From: Cryptosporangium aurantiacum
GTDB taxonomy: Bacteria; Actinomycetota; Actinomycetes; Mycobacteriales; Cryptosporangiaceae
DNA: 64,000 nucleotides
Reading direction: 5' to 3'
Assembly: GCF_900143005.1 (NCBI RefSeq)
Contig: NZ_FRCS01000005.1
Span: 372,001-436,000, forward strand
The position numbers were made by a program, and so were the translations under genes. A model generated the notes under the pieces. The model searched no databases and was not told where the DNA came from. It saw only the letters and a list, made by a program, of their open reading frames with translations. Positions within the stretch are counted from its first letter, which is position 1; each line of letters starts with the position of its first letter. Below are positions 47,663 through 56,373 of this stretch, piece by piece.

Positions 47663-48430
47663 ATGGCACAGCCACTGGAATCACCGGATGCGGCGTTGCG
47701 GCGCGCGCTCGCGAACGACCCGGGCCGCCCGCTGATCACGCAGTACGACGACCGCACCGGCGAGCGGGTCGAACTCTCGGTGGCCACCGTCGACAACTGG
47801 GTTTCGAAGACCGCGAACCTGCTGCAGGAGGCGGGGGTGGAGCCGGGCGCAACCGCGGCGGTGCTCCTGCCGGCGCACTGGCAGACCGCGGTGGTCCTGC
47901 TGGGCTGCTGGCGGGCCGGGGTCGCGGTCGGGTACTCCGCCGTGGCGGGTCAGGCCCTTGCTGCGGACGTCGAGCCGCAGGTCGTTTTCACGGCGGCGGA
48001 CCGAGCCGCGGAGGCCGTGGATCTCGGTGGCGACGTGGGGGCCGACGAGGTGTGGGCGCTGTCGTTGGCACCGCTGGCCGCGCCGCTGCGCGAGGTGCCG
48101 TCCGGGACGACCGACTACGCCGTCGAGGTGCGCGGGCAGGGCGACCGGTTCGCACCGTACGAAACGGTGAACACCGCAGGGCCGGGGCTGCTCGGCACCG
48201 GGTCGCTCGCCGAGCTGGTGACGCTCGGGGCGGACCGCGCGCAGGCGCTGGGCCTCGACACCGGGGGGCGAATCCTGGTGGAGACCGACGAGAAGGTCCA
48301 GCCGTCACCGCTGGACTGGGTGGTGGCGCCGCTGGTGGCGGGCGCCGGTGTGGTGCTGCTGCGGCACCCGGATCCCGCTCGCGTCGACCGGGTGGTCGAG
48401 TCCGAACGCGTCACGGTGCGCTACGCATGA
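47663..48430 (+). CDS. TIGR03089 family protein
   Basis: This 255-residue protein is the actinobacterial TIGR03089 family, which looks like a truncated N-terminal part of an AMP-binding (ANL) enzyme: WVSKTANLLQEAGVEPGATA, LPAHWQTAVVLLGCWRAG and SLAELVTLGADRAQALGLD. The ATP P-loop and C-terminal lid of acyl-CoA synthetases are missing, so adenylation is unlikely. Function is unknown. ATG 47663 is preceded by GAGG. The neighbouring manC and cell-wall genes match its setting in mycobacteria. A strong terminator follows. Confidence 0.88.
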   Translation: MAQPLESPDAALRRALANDPGRPLITQYDDRTGERVELSVATVDNWVSKTANLLQEAGVEPGATAAVLLPAHWQTAVVLLGCWRAGVAVGYSAVAGQALAADVEPQVVFTAADRAAEAVDLGGDVGADEVWALSLAPLAAPLREVPSGTTDYAVEVRGQGDRFAPYETVNTAGPGLLGTGSLAELVTLGADRAQALGLDTGGRILVETDEKVQPSPLDWVVAPLVAGAGVVLLRHPDPARVDRVVESERVTVRYA

Positions 48431-48434
48431 AAGA

Positions 48435-48462
48435 GCCCCGGCCCGCGTCGGCGGGCCGGGGC
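48435..48462 (+). terminator. Terminator after the TIGR03089 gene
   Basis: Perfect arms GCCCCGGCCCGC and GCGGGCCGGGGC with a GTCG loop, followed by CTTGTT, start 5 nt after the TGA. Confidence 0.92.
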
Positions 48463-48550
48463 CTTGTTCACATGGAAGAGCGTCGAGCTCCACCCCCTGG
48501 GGAGGATCGAGTGGAGTACCGACGGCCTTCCGACCGTGTCGCCGAAGTGT

Positions 48551-48853
48551 CTACCGCGTGCCGCGATCAGAACCGTCTTCGGCGGTGCCGACTAATAAGT
48601 CGCCGTCGTGGACCCGAGCGAACCCGGATCGTGAACGGCGCCTCCTAGAGCCGGCGTCGTGCTCCGTCGTGCACGACGGGCGGGACCGGACGTTCCGACT
48701 GGAGGTCTCGCCCGCAAGACGTCCCGTGACCCCGAAGACTCCCGAGGTCCTAGGAACATCGGCGGAGCCCGGCATCACGGCACGTCGGTGCCGCGCAGCC
48801 GATGGCACTGGCGACGCAGCCACCGACCGCACTGCGACCAACGACTGTGCCAT
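48551..48853 (-). CDS. Possible small hypothetical protein
   Basis: A 100-codon frame starts at ATG 48853 with a good ribosome site (AAGGGGG 4 nt upstream) and an AT-rich, promoter-like element just before it. The product begins MAQSLVAVRSVAASPVPSAA and is otherwise Arg/Ser-rich with no recognisable domain. Codon bias is weak. It could be noise in a spacer; only the ribosome site and upstream element argue for it. Confidence 0.3.
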   Translation of the reverse strand: MAQSLVAVRSVAASPVPSAARHRRAVMPGSADVPRTSGVFGVTGRLAGETSSRNVRSRPSCTTEHDAGSRRRRSRSGFARVHDGDLLVGTAEDGSDRGTR

Positions 48854-48992
48854 GCCACCCCCTTCCGTGCGTCCAGAATATATGGACATACCGTGTCTAT
48901 CAGACTCAAAGCGGCAATGGAAGCCTTCCGCCCCTCTGCACCCAAATGCAACTCTGTTCTCACTGCCCTCTCCCGAGGTGGCTCGGGATCCC

Positions 48993-48998
48993 TAGACT
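48993..48998 (+). promoter_or_regulatory. -10 element of leaderless promoter for GT2 gene
   Basis: TAGACT ends 6 nt before GTG 49005; no ribosome site is present. Confidence 0.55.
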
Positions 48999-49004
48999 CG
49001 ATGC

Positions 49005-49691
49005 GTGAAGCTGTCCGTCCTGATGCCGGTCTTCAACGAGGAGCGCACGGTCGCTAGCGCGGTCAAACGCGTCCTCGACGTGGACTATCCGTGTCCCGTC
49101 GAACTCGTGGTGGTGGACGACGGCAGTCGTGACCGCACGGCCGCAGCGCTCGCCGGCATCGGCGACTCCCGGATGATCGTCGGGTCACACCCGCTCAACC
49201 GCGGCAAGGGCGCTGCCGTGCGCACCGCGGCGGGCCTGGCCAGCGGCGACTACGTGGTCGTCTGCGACGCCGACCTGGAGTACGCGCCGGAGGACATCCC
49301 GAAGCTCGTCCAGCCGGTCCTCGACGGGGACGCCGACGTCGTCTTCGGCACCCGCACGTTCGGTTCGCACGCGTCGTACTCATATTGGTACGTGCTCGGC
49401 AACCGCGGCGTCACTACCGCCTGCAACGTGCTGTTCAACTGCTACCTGACCGACCTGGAGACCGGATTCAAGCTGATGCCGACCGCGCTCTACCGCGAAC
49501 TCGACGTCCGCGAGCCCGGGTTCGGCATGGAGGCGGAGATCGCCGCGAAGCTGCTCCGGCGCGGGATCCGGCCGTACGAGGTGCCGATTAGCTACCGGGC
49601 CCGCGGTCGCGCCGAGGGTAAGAAGATCACCTGGCGGGACGGCGTCGAAGCGGTCTGGATCCTCGGCAAGATCCGCGTCGGCGGGCGGTGA
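49005..49691 (+). CDS. GT2-family glycosyltransferase (dolichol/polyprenol-phosphate mannosyltransferase type)
   Basis: The 228-residue GT-A enzyme shows SVLMPVFNEERTVASAVKRV, VELVVVDDGSRDRT, NRGKGAAVRTAAGLASGDYV and VCDADLEYAPEDIPKLV (the DxD-like site), with LTDLETGFKLMPTALYREL near the acceptor site. It lacks membrane helices, as in short Dpm1-like enzymes that load sugars onto polyprenyl phosphate. With GDP-mannose made nearby, polyprenyl-phosphate-mannose synthesis is plausible. Start at GTG 49005, leaderless. Confidence 0.92.
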   Translation: MKLSVLMPVFNEERTVASAVKRVLDVDYPCPVELVVVDDGSRDRTAAALAGIGDSRMIVGSHPLNRGKGAAVRTAAGLASGDYVVVCDADLEYAPEDIPKLVQPVLDGDADVVFGTRTFGSHASYSYWYVLGNRGVTTACNVLFNCYLTDLETGFKLMPTALYRELDVREPGFGMEAEIAAKLLRRGIRPYEVPISYRARGRAEGKKITWRDGVEAVWILGKIRVGGR

Positions 49692-49779
49692 CGACTGACC
49701 CCTCCCGGGGATGCCGGGACCGGCCTTACGCTTGAGCCGGTGGCCGGTGCCCGAGGAGGTCAGCGATGGTTCGCCGCAG

Positions 49780-50604
49780 GTGACCTTCTCCGTACTCGGC
49801 CGGGATCCGGTCACGGGGGAACTGGGCGTCGGCGTCGCGTCGTGCGTGCTCGCCGTCGGCCGGGCCGTGCCGTGGGCGAAAGCCGGCGTCGGCGTCGTCG
49901 TCACGCAGTCGCAGACCCGCCGTGGTTACGGCCCGCACGCGCTGGCCGGCCTGGAGGCCGGCGTCCCCGCCGATCAGGTGCTCCGCACGCTGCTCCGACG
50001 TGACGCCGGAGCGTCCGGACGCCAGGTCGCGGTGCTGGCCGCCGACGGGGTGGTCGCGGTGCACACCGGCGAGGGCTGCCTCGACACCAGCGGCGACCGG
50101 TACGGGGACGGCTGGAGCGTCCAGGGCAACCTGCTCCGCTCGCCCGCGGTGCTCGACGCGATGGCCGACGCCTACGTCCACAGCTCGTTGCCGCTGGCCG
50201 AGCGTCTGCTCACCGCGCTGGAGGCCGGCGAGGCCGTCGGCGGTGACCTCCGCGGACGCCAGTCGGCCGCGCTGCTGGTCGTCGGTGGCCGCCGCCTGGC
50301 CGAGCCGTGGGACGCCGTCGCGGTGGACCTGCGCGTCGACCACGCGCTCGAGCCTCTCGCCCAGCTCCGGCAGTTGCTCTCGCTGCAGCGCGCGTACGAG
50401 GACGGCGACAGCGCGATGCTGGCCGACGCCGCCCCGGACAGCACCCGGGCGGTACACGCCGCACTGGACGCCGCCCGGCGCGGCGACCTGGAGGGTGCGC
50501 GCGCGGCGCTGGCCGAGCTGCGCCGCAAGCCGGAGTGGGAAGAGTGGCTGCGGTCGGGCGCAGTCGCCGGACGCTTCCCGAACCTGACCCGTCTCCTCGA
50601 CTGA
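49780..50604 (+). CDS. DUF1028 family protein (Ntn-hydrolase fold)
   Basis: The 274-residue protein matches DUF1028: TFSVLGRDPVTGELGVGVAS, VGRAVPWAKAGVGVVVTQSQ, YGPHALAGLEAG and SVQGNLLRSPAVLDAMADAY. Residues after about 205 form an extra helical tail (AALDAARRGDLEGARAALAE). The family start is at VTFSV, so GTG 49780 is chosen, though in-frame GTG 49747 is possible. A five-codon frame (ATG 49766, MVRRR) behind GAGGAGG ends in a TGA overlapping this GTG and could couple translation. Function of the family is not settled; some members sit in amino-acid or amide catabolism loci. Confidence 0.82.
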   Translation: MTFSVLGRDPVTGELGVGVASCVLAVGRAVPWAKAGVGVVVTQSQTRRGYGPHALAGLEAGVPADQVLRTLLRRDAGASGRQVAVLAADGVVAVHTGEGCLDTSGDRYGDGWSVQGNLLRSPAVLDAMADAYVHSSLPLAERLLTALEAGEAVGGDLRGRQSAALLVVGGRRLAEPWDAVAVDLRVDHALEPLAQLRQLLSLQRAYEDGDSAMLADAAPDSTRAVHAALDAARRGDLEGARAALAELRRKPEWEEWLRSGAVAGRFPNLTRLLD

Positions 50605-50713
50605 ACACGTCGCTCGACCCACGCCTGACCTCCGACGACGCTCGGATTGTCGGCAGCGGGGGGTAGCCTGCAATGGACGCGACGTACCCGACCCACCGGC
50701 CCGGGGAGAGCTC

Positions 50714-51805
50714 ATGCGGCACTTCGGAAGTTTGGTGCTCGCCCTCGTCCTTGCTCCGGTGATCTGGGCGGCGGTCGCCTTCGGGCCGACCCGCCTGGCT
50801 CGATCGACGCTCGACTTACCCGGCGGCGACGACACCGATCGGTACCTCGGTATCGGCCTGCTGTTGGTGGCCGCCGTCGCGCTCGGCGTCCTGCTCGTCA
50901 CCCGGCTCTCCCCGGTCGGTCCGGCGCTGGCCGGCGTCGGGTTCCTGGTCGTCTCCGGCATGGGCCTCTCGGCGAGTTCGCCGATCTACGACCTCGGCAA
51001 GGACATCCTCGACAACGAAGACCAGCAGACGTTGGTCTCGGCGGTGGCGACCGGTTATCTCTGGCTGGCCGGGTTTCTGCTGCTGACGCCGCTGGTGGTG
51101 CCGTCGCGCTGGCGGAAGGCGCGGCCCGAAGCGGTGGCGCAGCCCGCGGCCACCGGTCCGTCCGGCCCCGGCCCTGGCCCCGGCCCCGGCCCTGGCCCTG
51201 GCTCCGGTCCTGGCCCCGGCCGCGGTCCTGGCCGTTACGTTCCGGGCCACGGGCCCTCGTCCGCCCCCGAGGGGCAGCCCACCGTTGTTGGTGCGCCGCT
51301 CGGTCCCGATCGGACGCCCGGCGATGGCGGCTACCGCTCCGAGGGCCCCGAGTACGGTGGTGCGCCCGGCTGGGACAGTCCGCCGCAGCAGTCACCGGGC
51401 GGGCCGGCGCCCCAGCCGACCACGCAGTATCCCGCCGGGACGAACTACCCGCAGTCGACGTACGGGTCGGGCCCCTCCGAGCCGAACTACGGCGGCTACG
51501 GCGAGCGCCCGACGCAGGCCCCGGGTTCGGCCCAGTTCCCGTCGGCGTCGCCGTATCCCGGTTCCGGAGGTGCGCAGTACCCGCCGTCCACGTACTCCTC
51601 GACGCCGCCCGACGCGCCTTCCCCGGACGCGTACCAGGCGCAGGCCTACCCGACGACGTACTCGCCGCCCGACCAGCCGCCAGGGCCGACCAGCTACGCC
51701 CCCACGGTCTACGGGCGGTCGCGGGCAGCCGACGACACCGACGAGGCGATCCGGTCCCCCGCCCGGCCCGACAACGACGACCCCCAGGAGACCCGGCGTC
51801 TCTAG
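50714..51805 (+). CDS. Membrane protein with Gly/Pro- and Tyr-rich tail
   Basis: The 363-residue protein has four membrane helices (LVLALVLAPVIWAAVAFG, LGIGLLLVAAVALGVLLV, VGPALAGVGFLVVSGMGLS, ATGYLWLAGFLLLTPLVV). A cytoplasmic disordered tail from about residue 135 opens with repeated GP dipeptides and continues with Tyr/Pro/Ser-rich sequence (YPSTYS-like units). ATG 50714 has GGGGAG 6 nt upstream. Such tails can be phosphorylated or cluster proteins, but the role is unknown. It resembles the layout of the protein at 37608. Confidence 0.78.
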   Translation: MRHFGSLVLALVLAPVIWAAVAFGPTRLARSTLDLPGGDDTDRYLGIGLLLVAAVALGVLLVTRLSPVGPALAGVGFLVVSGMGLSASSPIYDLGKDILDNEDQQTLVSAVATGYLWLAGFLLLTPLVVPSRWRKARPEAVAQPAATGPSGPGPGPGPGPGPGSGPGPGRGPGRYVPGHGPSSAPEGQPTVVGAPLGPDRTPGDGGYRSEGPEYGGAPGWDSPPQQSPGGPAPQPTTQYPAGTNYPQSTYGSGPSEPNYGGYGERPTQAPGSAQFPSASPYPGSGGAQYPPSTYSSTPPDAPSPDAYQAQAYPTTYSPPDQPPGPTSYAPTVYGRSRAADDTDEAIRSPARPDNDDPQETRRL

Positions 51806-51850
51806 GGCGCGCTCCGAGCAGCTCCGGCGCGCTGGTGGGTGGATTCGGCG

Positions 51851-53434
51851 CTAGTTCGCGCCGGGGAGCCACTCGCCGAGCTTGGCGCGCACCCGGGCGT
51901 CCGAGAAGAACGCGGTGTGCACGACCGTGTTCGGCAACGGCACCACGAACGGGGCGGTGACCCGGTAGTCCCCGGCCTCGAACACACCCTGGGTGGGCAC
52001 CACCAGGTCGTTGCCCGCACCGAAGAACGGGTCGACGAGCGCGTTCAGCGCTTTGAACCGCAGGTCGCCCGCGCCCGGGCTGTAGTCCGACGCGATGGCC
52101 CGCGCCACACCGGCCGCTCCGCCGAGACCACCGCCGAGCGGCAGGGCGTTGGCCGAGGCCACCGCCGGGTTGCCCGGGTCCATCGCGGTGAGGCCGGCCA
52201 GCCCGTTGAAGACGCCGGTCGCCACCTGCTTCACCAGCTCGATCACCGCCTGGGCCGTGGTCGACGCCGTCTCCTCGGGCAGCAGCGCGAACAGGTTCGT
52301 GAACACGTCGATCAACGTCGTCCAGCGCTTCGGCGAGGCCAGCACGGTGCCGCCGTTCGGCGTCCCGACGTGGATCAGGCGGCGGACGTTCGGCGTCGGC
52401 ACGCCGGCGGCCGCAGCGCGGTCGGGCTCGGCGATCCGGCGTCCGACCAGGCCACCACGGGAGTGGGTGAGCAGGTCGAGCGTGACCGGACGGTCGGTCG
52501 GTAACCGCTTCAGGAACCAGTCCGCGTTGGTGGCGGGGTCGACGTGCAGCGTCTGGTGGTCGAATCCGAGTACCCGGCCCTCGTACTTGGCGACGAGGGC
52601 GGTCAGGTCGGGGCCGCCGGTACCGGCGCGATTCAGTCCGCCGAAGCCGCCCCGGATCGTGCTGAACGTGCCGTGCACCAGGACCAGGAACGGCTTGTCG
52701 GCCAGCTCGGCGATCCGGGCGGTGGACACGCCGTTCGGCGGTGGTACGTCGCCCAGCGTCCCCGGAGTGAGCAGTTGCAGGGCGTGTGGCCGATGGCGGT
52801 CCTCCCACCAGCCGACGACCGCCTTGCCCGCCGCTGCGGCTGCGGCCTCGATCGGGAACCGGATCAGGTGCAGGATCTTCCGGACGCCGAACCCGAGTAA
52901 GCCACGCTGCCCGCCGCCGAGGCCGTCCGCGTCGACCTGCACGACCGGGATCCGGAACGTCTGGTCGGTTCCGCCGCGCACCGGGGCGACGTGGCGCGGC
53001 GGGACGGGCGTCCCGTCGGCGATCGCGGCTGCGGTGAGCGCCGCCTCGACGTCGACGTGCCAGCGCACCAGCCCGGCGTCGTCGACCTCGAGGACGACTT
53101 GGCCCTCGTCCGGGTCGGGGCCGGGCACCGAGATCTCGACGAACGGGGCGTCGCCGGTGATCGCGCGCACGGTCCGGGACGCCCCCGGCGGCACCGTCAG
53201 GTCGTCCAGCGGCACCGAGAGCACCGGCCGCAGCCCGGCGTCCGCCACCACCGACGCGAGTCGGGCACCGGCCTCACCGGCGTCGGCGAGGAAGTCGTCG
53301 GGTGCAACGCTCCGGACCGGACCGCCCGCGGTGGGGGCCCGCTGCACGTCGCCGACCGTCGCGCTGACGCCGGACGACCGGATCCGGACGCCGTACGCCA
53401 ACTCCAGCTCGTTGTCGCGCTCCAGCTCAGGCAC
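51851..53434 (-). CDS. Lipase-like alpha/beta hydrolase coupled to a CHAT protein
   Basis: The 527-residue protein has an N-terminal beta-rich region (to about residue 165), a helical segment, and a C-terminal alpha/beta-hydrolase domain. The oxyanion motif is LVLVHGTFS (254-255) and the nucleophile elbow DLLTHSRGGLVGRR (Ser325), with candidate Asp476 in GAGNDLVVPTQG and His506 in NTVVHTAFF completing the triad. No signal peptide is seen, so it acts inside the cell. GTG 53434 overlaps the end of the CHAT gene by 8 nt, so both are made together. A toxic or membrane-directed hydrolase activated by the peptidase is a reasonable model but is inference. Confidence 0.85.
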   Translation of the reverse strand: MPELERDNELELAYGVRIRSSGVSATVGDVQRAPTAGGPVRSVAPDDFLADAGEAGARLASVVADAGLRPVLSVPLDDLTVPPGASRTVRAITGDAPFVEISVPGPDPDEGQVVLEVDDAGLVRWHVDVEAALTAAAIADGTPVPPRHVAPVRGGTDQTFRIPVVQVDADGLGGGQRGLLGFGVRKILHLIRFPIEAAAAAAGKAVVGWWEDRHRPHALQLLTPGTLGDVPPPNGVSTARIAELADKPFLVLVHGTFSTIRGGFGGLNRAGTGGPDLTALVAKYEGRVLGFDHQTLHVDPATNADWFLKRLPTDRPVTLDLLTHSRGGLVGRRIAEPDRAAAAGVPTPNVRRLIHVGTPNGGTVLASPKRWTTLIDVFTNLFALLPEETASTTAQAVIELVKQVATGVFNGLAGLTAMDPGNPAVASANALPLGGGLGGAAGVARAIASDYSPGAGDLRFKALNALVDPFFGAGNDLVVPTQGVFEAGDYRVTAPFVVPLPNTVVHTAFFSDARVRAKLGEWLPGAN

Positions 53435-56318
53435 CGCCGTCCCTTCCCGTCCACGACACCCGCAGCCGCGGGTGACCGAAATAGACATAGGCCGACACCG
53501 TGTCGGCCGCCTGCGTGGTTCCGCGTAGCCGGCGAAGGTACGCCGCCGGTGACTCGCCGGCCCAGATCGCCGGGTAGAAGTGCTCGGCGACGTCCCTGGC
53601 CACACCGTCGTCGATCTTCCAGAGCGGTGCGACGACCGCACCCGCGCCGAGGCCGACCAGCGCCGCCGCCATGCCCGCCGGTTCGCCGAGCGCCTGCTGC
53701 CCCTGTCCGACCTGGCAGGCGTTGAGGAACACGAGGCGGATCGGGCTCTCCCCGACCCCGCGCACGGACCGCGGGCTCAGCCACGTGCCGTCGAGCATCA
53801 GCAGCCCGTCCTGGCTGCCGGTGGCGTCGAGGCGCCCGTGCAGGGCGACGTGGAGAACGTCGACGACCGGCTGTCCGCCGAGGACGCCGAGCACCGCTTC
53901 GAGCCGGGCTTCGATCTCCTCGGCGTCGTACCGGGTGGCGAGCCGCTCTGCCTCGGCTTCGGCTTCCGGCAGGCGCGCGGCTCGCTCGTACCGGCCGCTT
54001 ATCACCGCCATCGCCCGCAGATCGAGCGCGGCGGGAGGGGCGGGCGTCCGGTGTTGTTCCTGGTAGGTCCAGCGGCCCAGCACGGTCTGTCCGGCCAGGA
54101 CATCCGGCTGCCCGGCGTCCCACGGATCGTCGACCGTGGCCAGCTCCCACGGGACGTACGGTTCCCAGCTCGCGAGCAGGACCGTGGGAGGTTGGGGTGC
54201 GCAGAGGTCGGCGACCGCGCGCACCGCGGTCCAGAACGCGTCCGGCATCGCCTGCCGGATCTCGTATCCGACGCCGCGCAGGTACTGGGCGCGGTCCGCG
54301 GCGTCCCGGCGATCCTCGACGCCGCGCATCATGCCGCGCGCCCACTCGGCGTTGGTGCCGGACGTGACGACGCGGACCGGTTCGCTCGGCAGCGGGACGC
54401 CGTGGTGGGGTGAGCGGAGGTACCAGACCAGCCGGTTGCCCGCGGTGTCGTTGCCGGGCGCGACGATCACTTCAAGATCGGGCTGGGTGTCCGGATCGCT
54501 CGGTAACACCCAGTCGACGCCGGTCGCGAGCCCGCTGAACCCGGGCATCCCCGGCAGCCCCGGCCCCGCCTCCGCGGACTCGACGCGAAACGGCACCGGC
54601 CGCGGAGGCGCGGGCGGCGCAGGACCCGCCGCCGGAGCACCCGGCGATGCCCGCCCGGGAGGCGGCGCCCCGGGCGACGCCGGGTCCGGAGGCTGCGGGC
54701 CGGGCGCGGGCGCGAGACCCGCCGCCGGGTTCGGTGCGGCCGGCCGTGGCGCGGGTGGGGGTTGCGGGGCTGGAGGGCGCGGTCCTGGAGGCGCTGGGGG
54801 CGGCGCCCCGGGTGCGAGCCGCGGTCGGTCCGGCGCGGCCGGGGGTGCGGCCTCGGGGGGTAGGACGCGCACGACCCGGGAGGCGACGCCGAGGATCTGC
54901 CCGTCGAGCGTGTACACCGCCTGAATCGCCCGGTCGGCGCGGAGTTCGGGGGTGTCCTCGGCGACCAAGCGCACCAGCGCATAGGGGTGCGGGTCCAGGT
55001 CGGACACCACGAGCTCCCGAATCAGCCCTTCACCGAGGACCCGGAAGCCCTCCGCAAGGACCTGCACACCGAGTGTGAACGTGTCGGTCGGCACCTCGAA
55101 CGGCGCCGAGATCGCTCCGATCCCCGGCGCCGAGCCCAGTCCGACGAACAGCGCGAACTCGACGTCCGGCACGACGGCGTCGGGCGCGTCCAGGCGCGCG
55201 AACACCTTTCGTTCACCTGTCGACGGCCGCGCCTCGACCGGTGCCCGCTCCTCGGCGGGAAGCGCGGTGGGTGGCTCGGCGCGACCGGGACGGTAGCGCC
55301 GTCGGCTCCAGGGCCACCACCGCGAGACGCCCCGGCGAGCGGGCGGTGGTGAGTACGGCACCGGCGGCGGCCCGTACTGCCCCGGCGGATACGGCGCCGG
55401 CCCGTACGGCGCCGGCCCGTACGGCGCCGGCCCGTACGGCGCCGGCCCGTACGGCGGCTGCTCATACGACGGCGGCGCCGGCTCCTGCGGAGGCGGCCCA
55501 GGCGCCGGCCCGTACGGCGGCTGCTCATACGACGGCGGCGCCGGCGTCGGCCGCGGAGGCGGCTGCGCGGGGGGCTGAACCGACGGCGGCACGGCCGACG
55601 GAGGCCGCCGCGTTGGCTCCTGCGGCGGGGGCTCCTGCGGCGGGGGCTCCTGCGGCGGGGGCTCCTGCGGCGGTGGCTCCTGCGGCGGTGGCGACGTCGG
55701 TGGACGCGGCGGCGCCGCGGGCGGGTACGACGGCTCCTGCGGCAGGATCGGCGGCCTCGGTCGCTCGGGGGGAATCGCGCCGGCGCCCGGGCGGGGCTCC
55801 GACGAAGCGACGAGCACGAGCAGCCGCGCTAGCGCCGCGTACGGCACGTCCCGCTCGTCGCCGGTCATCTCGGCTTCCGGCGGCAAGCCGCTCAGCGCCG
55901 GCGCCGCCACGTACAGCGTGCTCCAGGCCGTCCTGCGCGTACCGGCGGAACGCTCCTCGAGCGCCGGTCGGCACACCGACAGCAGCTGCGCCGGCCCGGC
56001 GACCCGGGCCAACGCCCGCCCCAGCAGCGCCTCCGGCTGCTCCCTCGCCAGCGCTTCCACGACGGCGGGCCAATCAGCCGGTGCGGTGCCCAGGAGCCGC
56101 CGCTCCACCGGCCCGGCCGGTTCCGCCGGCGGACGGACGGCGCGCGAGGCGGCGTCCGCCGGAGAAAGCGGTAACCCAAGGGGGGCCGCGGCCCGGACGA
56201 CGTCGGGACCGACCGGGACGTACCGGAGCACCTCGGACGCGGCCGCGCGAATCCGCCGGTCACGGTCGCCGAGCGCGCGCAGCACAACGGCGAGGTCGTC
56301 GACCGACAACGGCTGCAT
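53427..56318 (-). CDS. CHAT-domain cysteine peptidase with Pro-rich linkers
   Basis: The 963-residue protein has HEAT-like helices (1-175) and a first Pro-rich linker (180-330) with PPQEP and YGPAP repeats. A beta-rich domain follows (about 371-487, VFARLDAPDAVVPDVEFALF), then a second Pro-rich linker (488-575), a domain at 600-740 (TQPDLEVIVAPGNDTAGNRL), and a C-terminal CHAT peptidase with His827 (VLHVALHGRLD) and Cys868 (VFLNACQVGQG). CHAT is a caspase-like fold; relatives act in bacterial conflict and cell-death systems. ATG 56318 has GAGG about 9 nt upstream. Both catalytic residues are intact. The coupled hydrolase downstream is the likely partner or substrate. Confidence 0.9.
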   Translation of the reverse strand: MQPLSVDDLAVVLRALGDRDRRIRAAASEVLRYVPVGPDVVRAAAPLGLPLSPADAASRAVRPPAEPAGPVERRLLGTAPADWPAVVEALAREQPEALLGRALARVAGPAQLLSVCRPALEERSAGTRRTAWSTLYVAAPALSGLPPEAEMTGDERDVPYAALARLLVLVASSEPRPGAGAIPPERPRPPILPQEPSYPPAAPPRPPTSPPPQEPPPQEPPPQEPPPQEPPPQEPTRRPPSAVPPSVQPPAQPPPRPTPAPPSYEQPPYGPAPGPPPQEPAPPSYEQPPYGPAPYGPAPYGPAPYGPAPYPPGQYGPPPVPYSPPPARRGVSRWWPWSRRRYRPGRAEPPTALPAEERAPVEARPSTGERKVFARLDAPDAVVPDVEFALFVGLGSAPGIGAISAPFEVPTDTFTLGVQVLAEGFRVLGEGLIRELVVSDLDPHPYALVRLVAEDTPELRADRAIQAVYTLDGQILGVASRVVRVLPPEAAPPAAPDRPRLAPGAPPPAPPGPRPPAPQPPPAPRPAAPNPAAGLAPAPGPQPPDPASPGAPPPGRASPGAPAAGPAPPAPPRPVPFRVESAEAGPGLPGMPGFSGLATGVDWVLPSDPDTQPDLEVIVAPGNDTAGNRLVWYLRSPHHGVPLPSEPVRVVTSGTNAEWARGMMRGVEDRRDAADRAQYLRGVGYEIRQAMPDAFWTAVRAVADLCAPQPPTVLLASWEPYVPWELATVDDPWDAGQPDVLAGQTVLGRWTYQEQHRTPAPPAALDLRAMAVISGRYERAARLPEAEAEAERLATRYDAEEIEARLEAVLGVLGGQPVVDVLHVALHGRLDATGSQDGLLMLDGTWLSPRSVRGVGESPIRLVFLNACQVGQGQQALGEPAGMAAALVGLGAGAVVAPLWKIDDGVARDVAEHFYPAIWAGESPAAYLRRLRGTTQAADTVSAYVYFGHPRLRVSWTGRDGGA
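55380..55700 (-). repeat. 15-bp coding repeats in the Pro-rich linker
   Basis: Two minisatellite-like tracts lie here: about five CCCGTACGGCGCCGG units near 55390-55455 and about five GGCTCCTGCGGCGGG units near 55614-55695. They encode YGPAP and PPQEP repeats and are prone to copy-number change. Confidence 0.75.
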
Positions 56319-56373
56319 CGCGGCGTTCCTCGGGGCAGCGGGCAGGGCCGCAGCCAGTGTGGACCATCCGCGC

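Larger units (their letters stand above)
48463..49004. other. 542-nt spacer with weak coding signal
   Basis: Apart from the possible minus-strand gene at 48551-48853 and the promoter at 48993, I see no clear gene. GTCCA-7-TGGAC at 48871-48887 contains an AT-rich core (GAATATA) unlike its surroundings and may be an operator or promoter for the minus-strand frame. Confidence 0.45.

Noticed and set aside
49711-49779. Extended N-terminus of the DUF1028 protein
   Set aside because: The family begins at the TFSV strand; upstream residues are not conserved-looking and lack a ribosome site.
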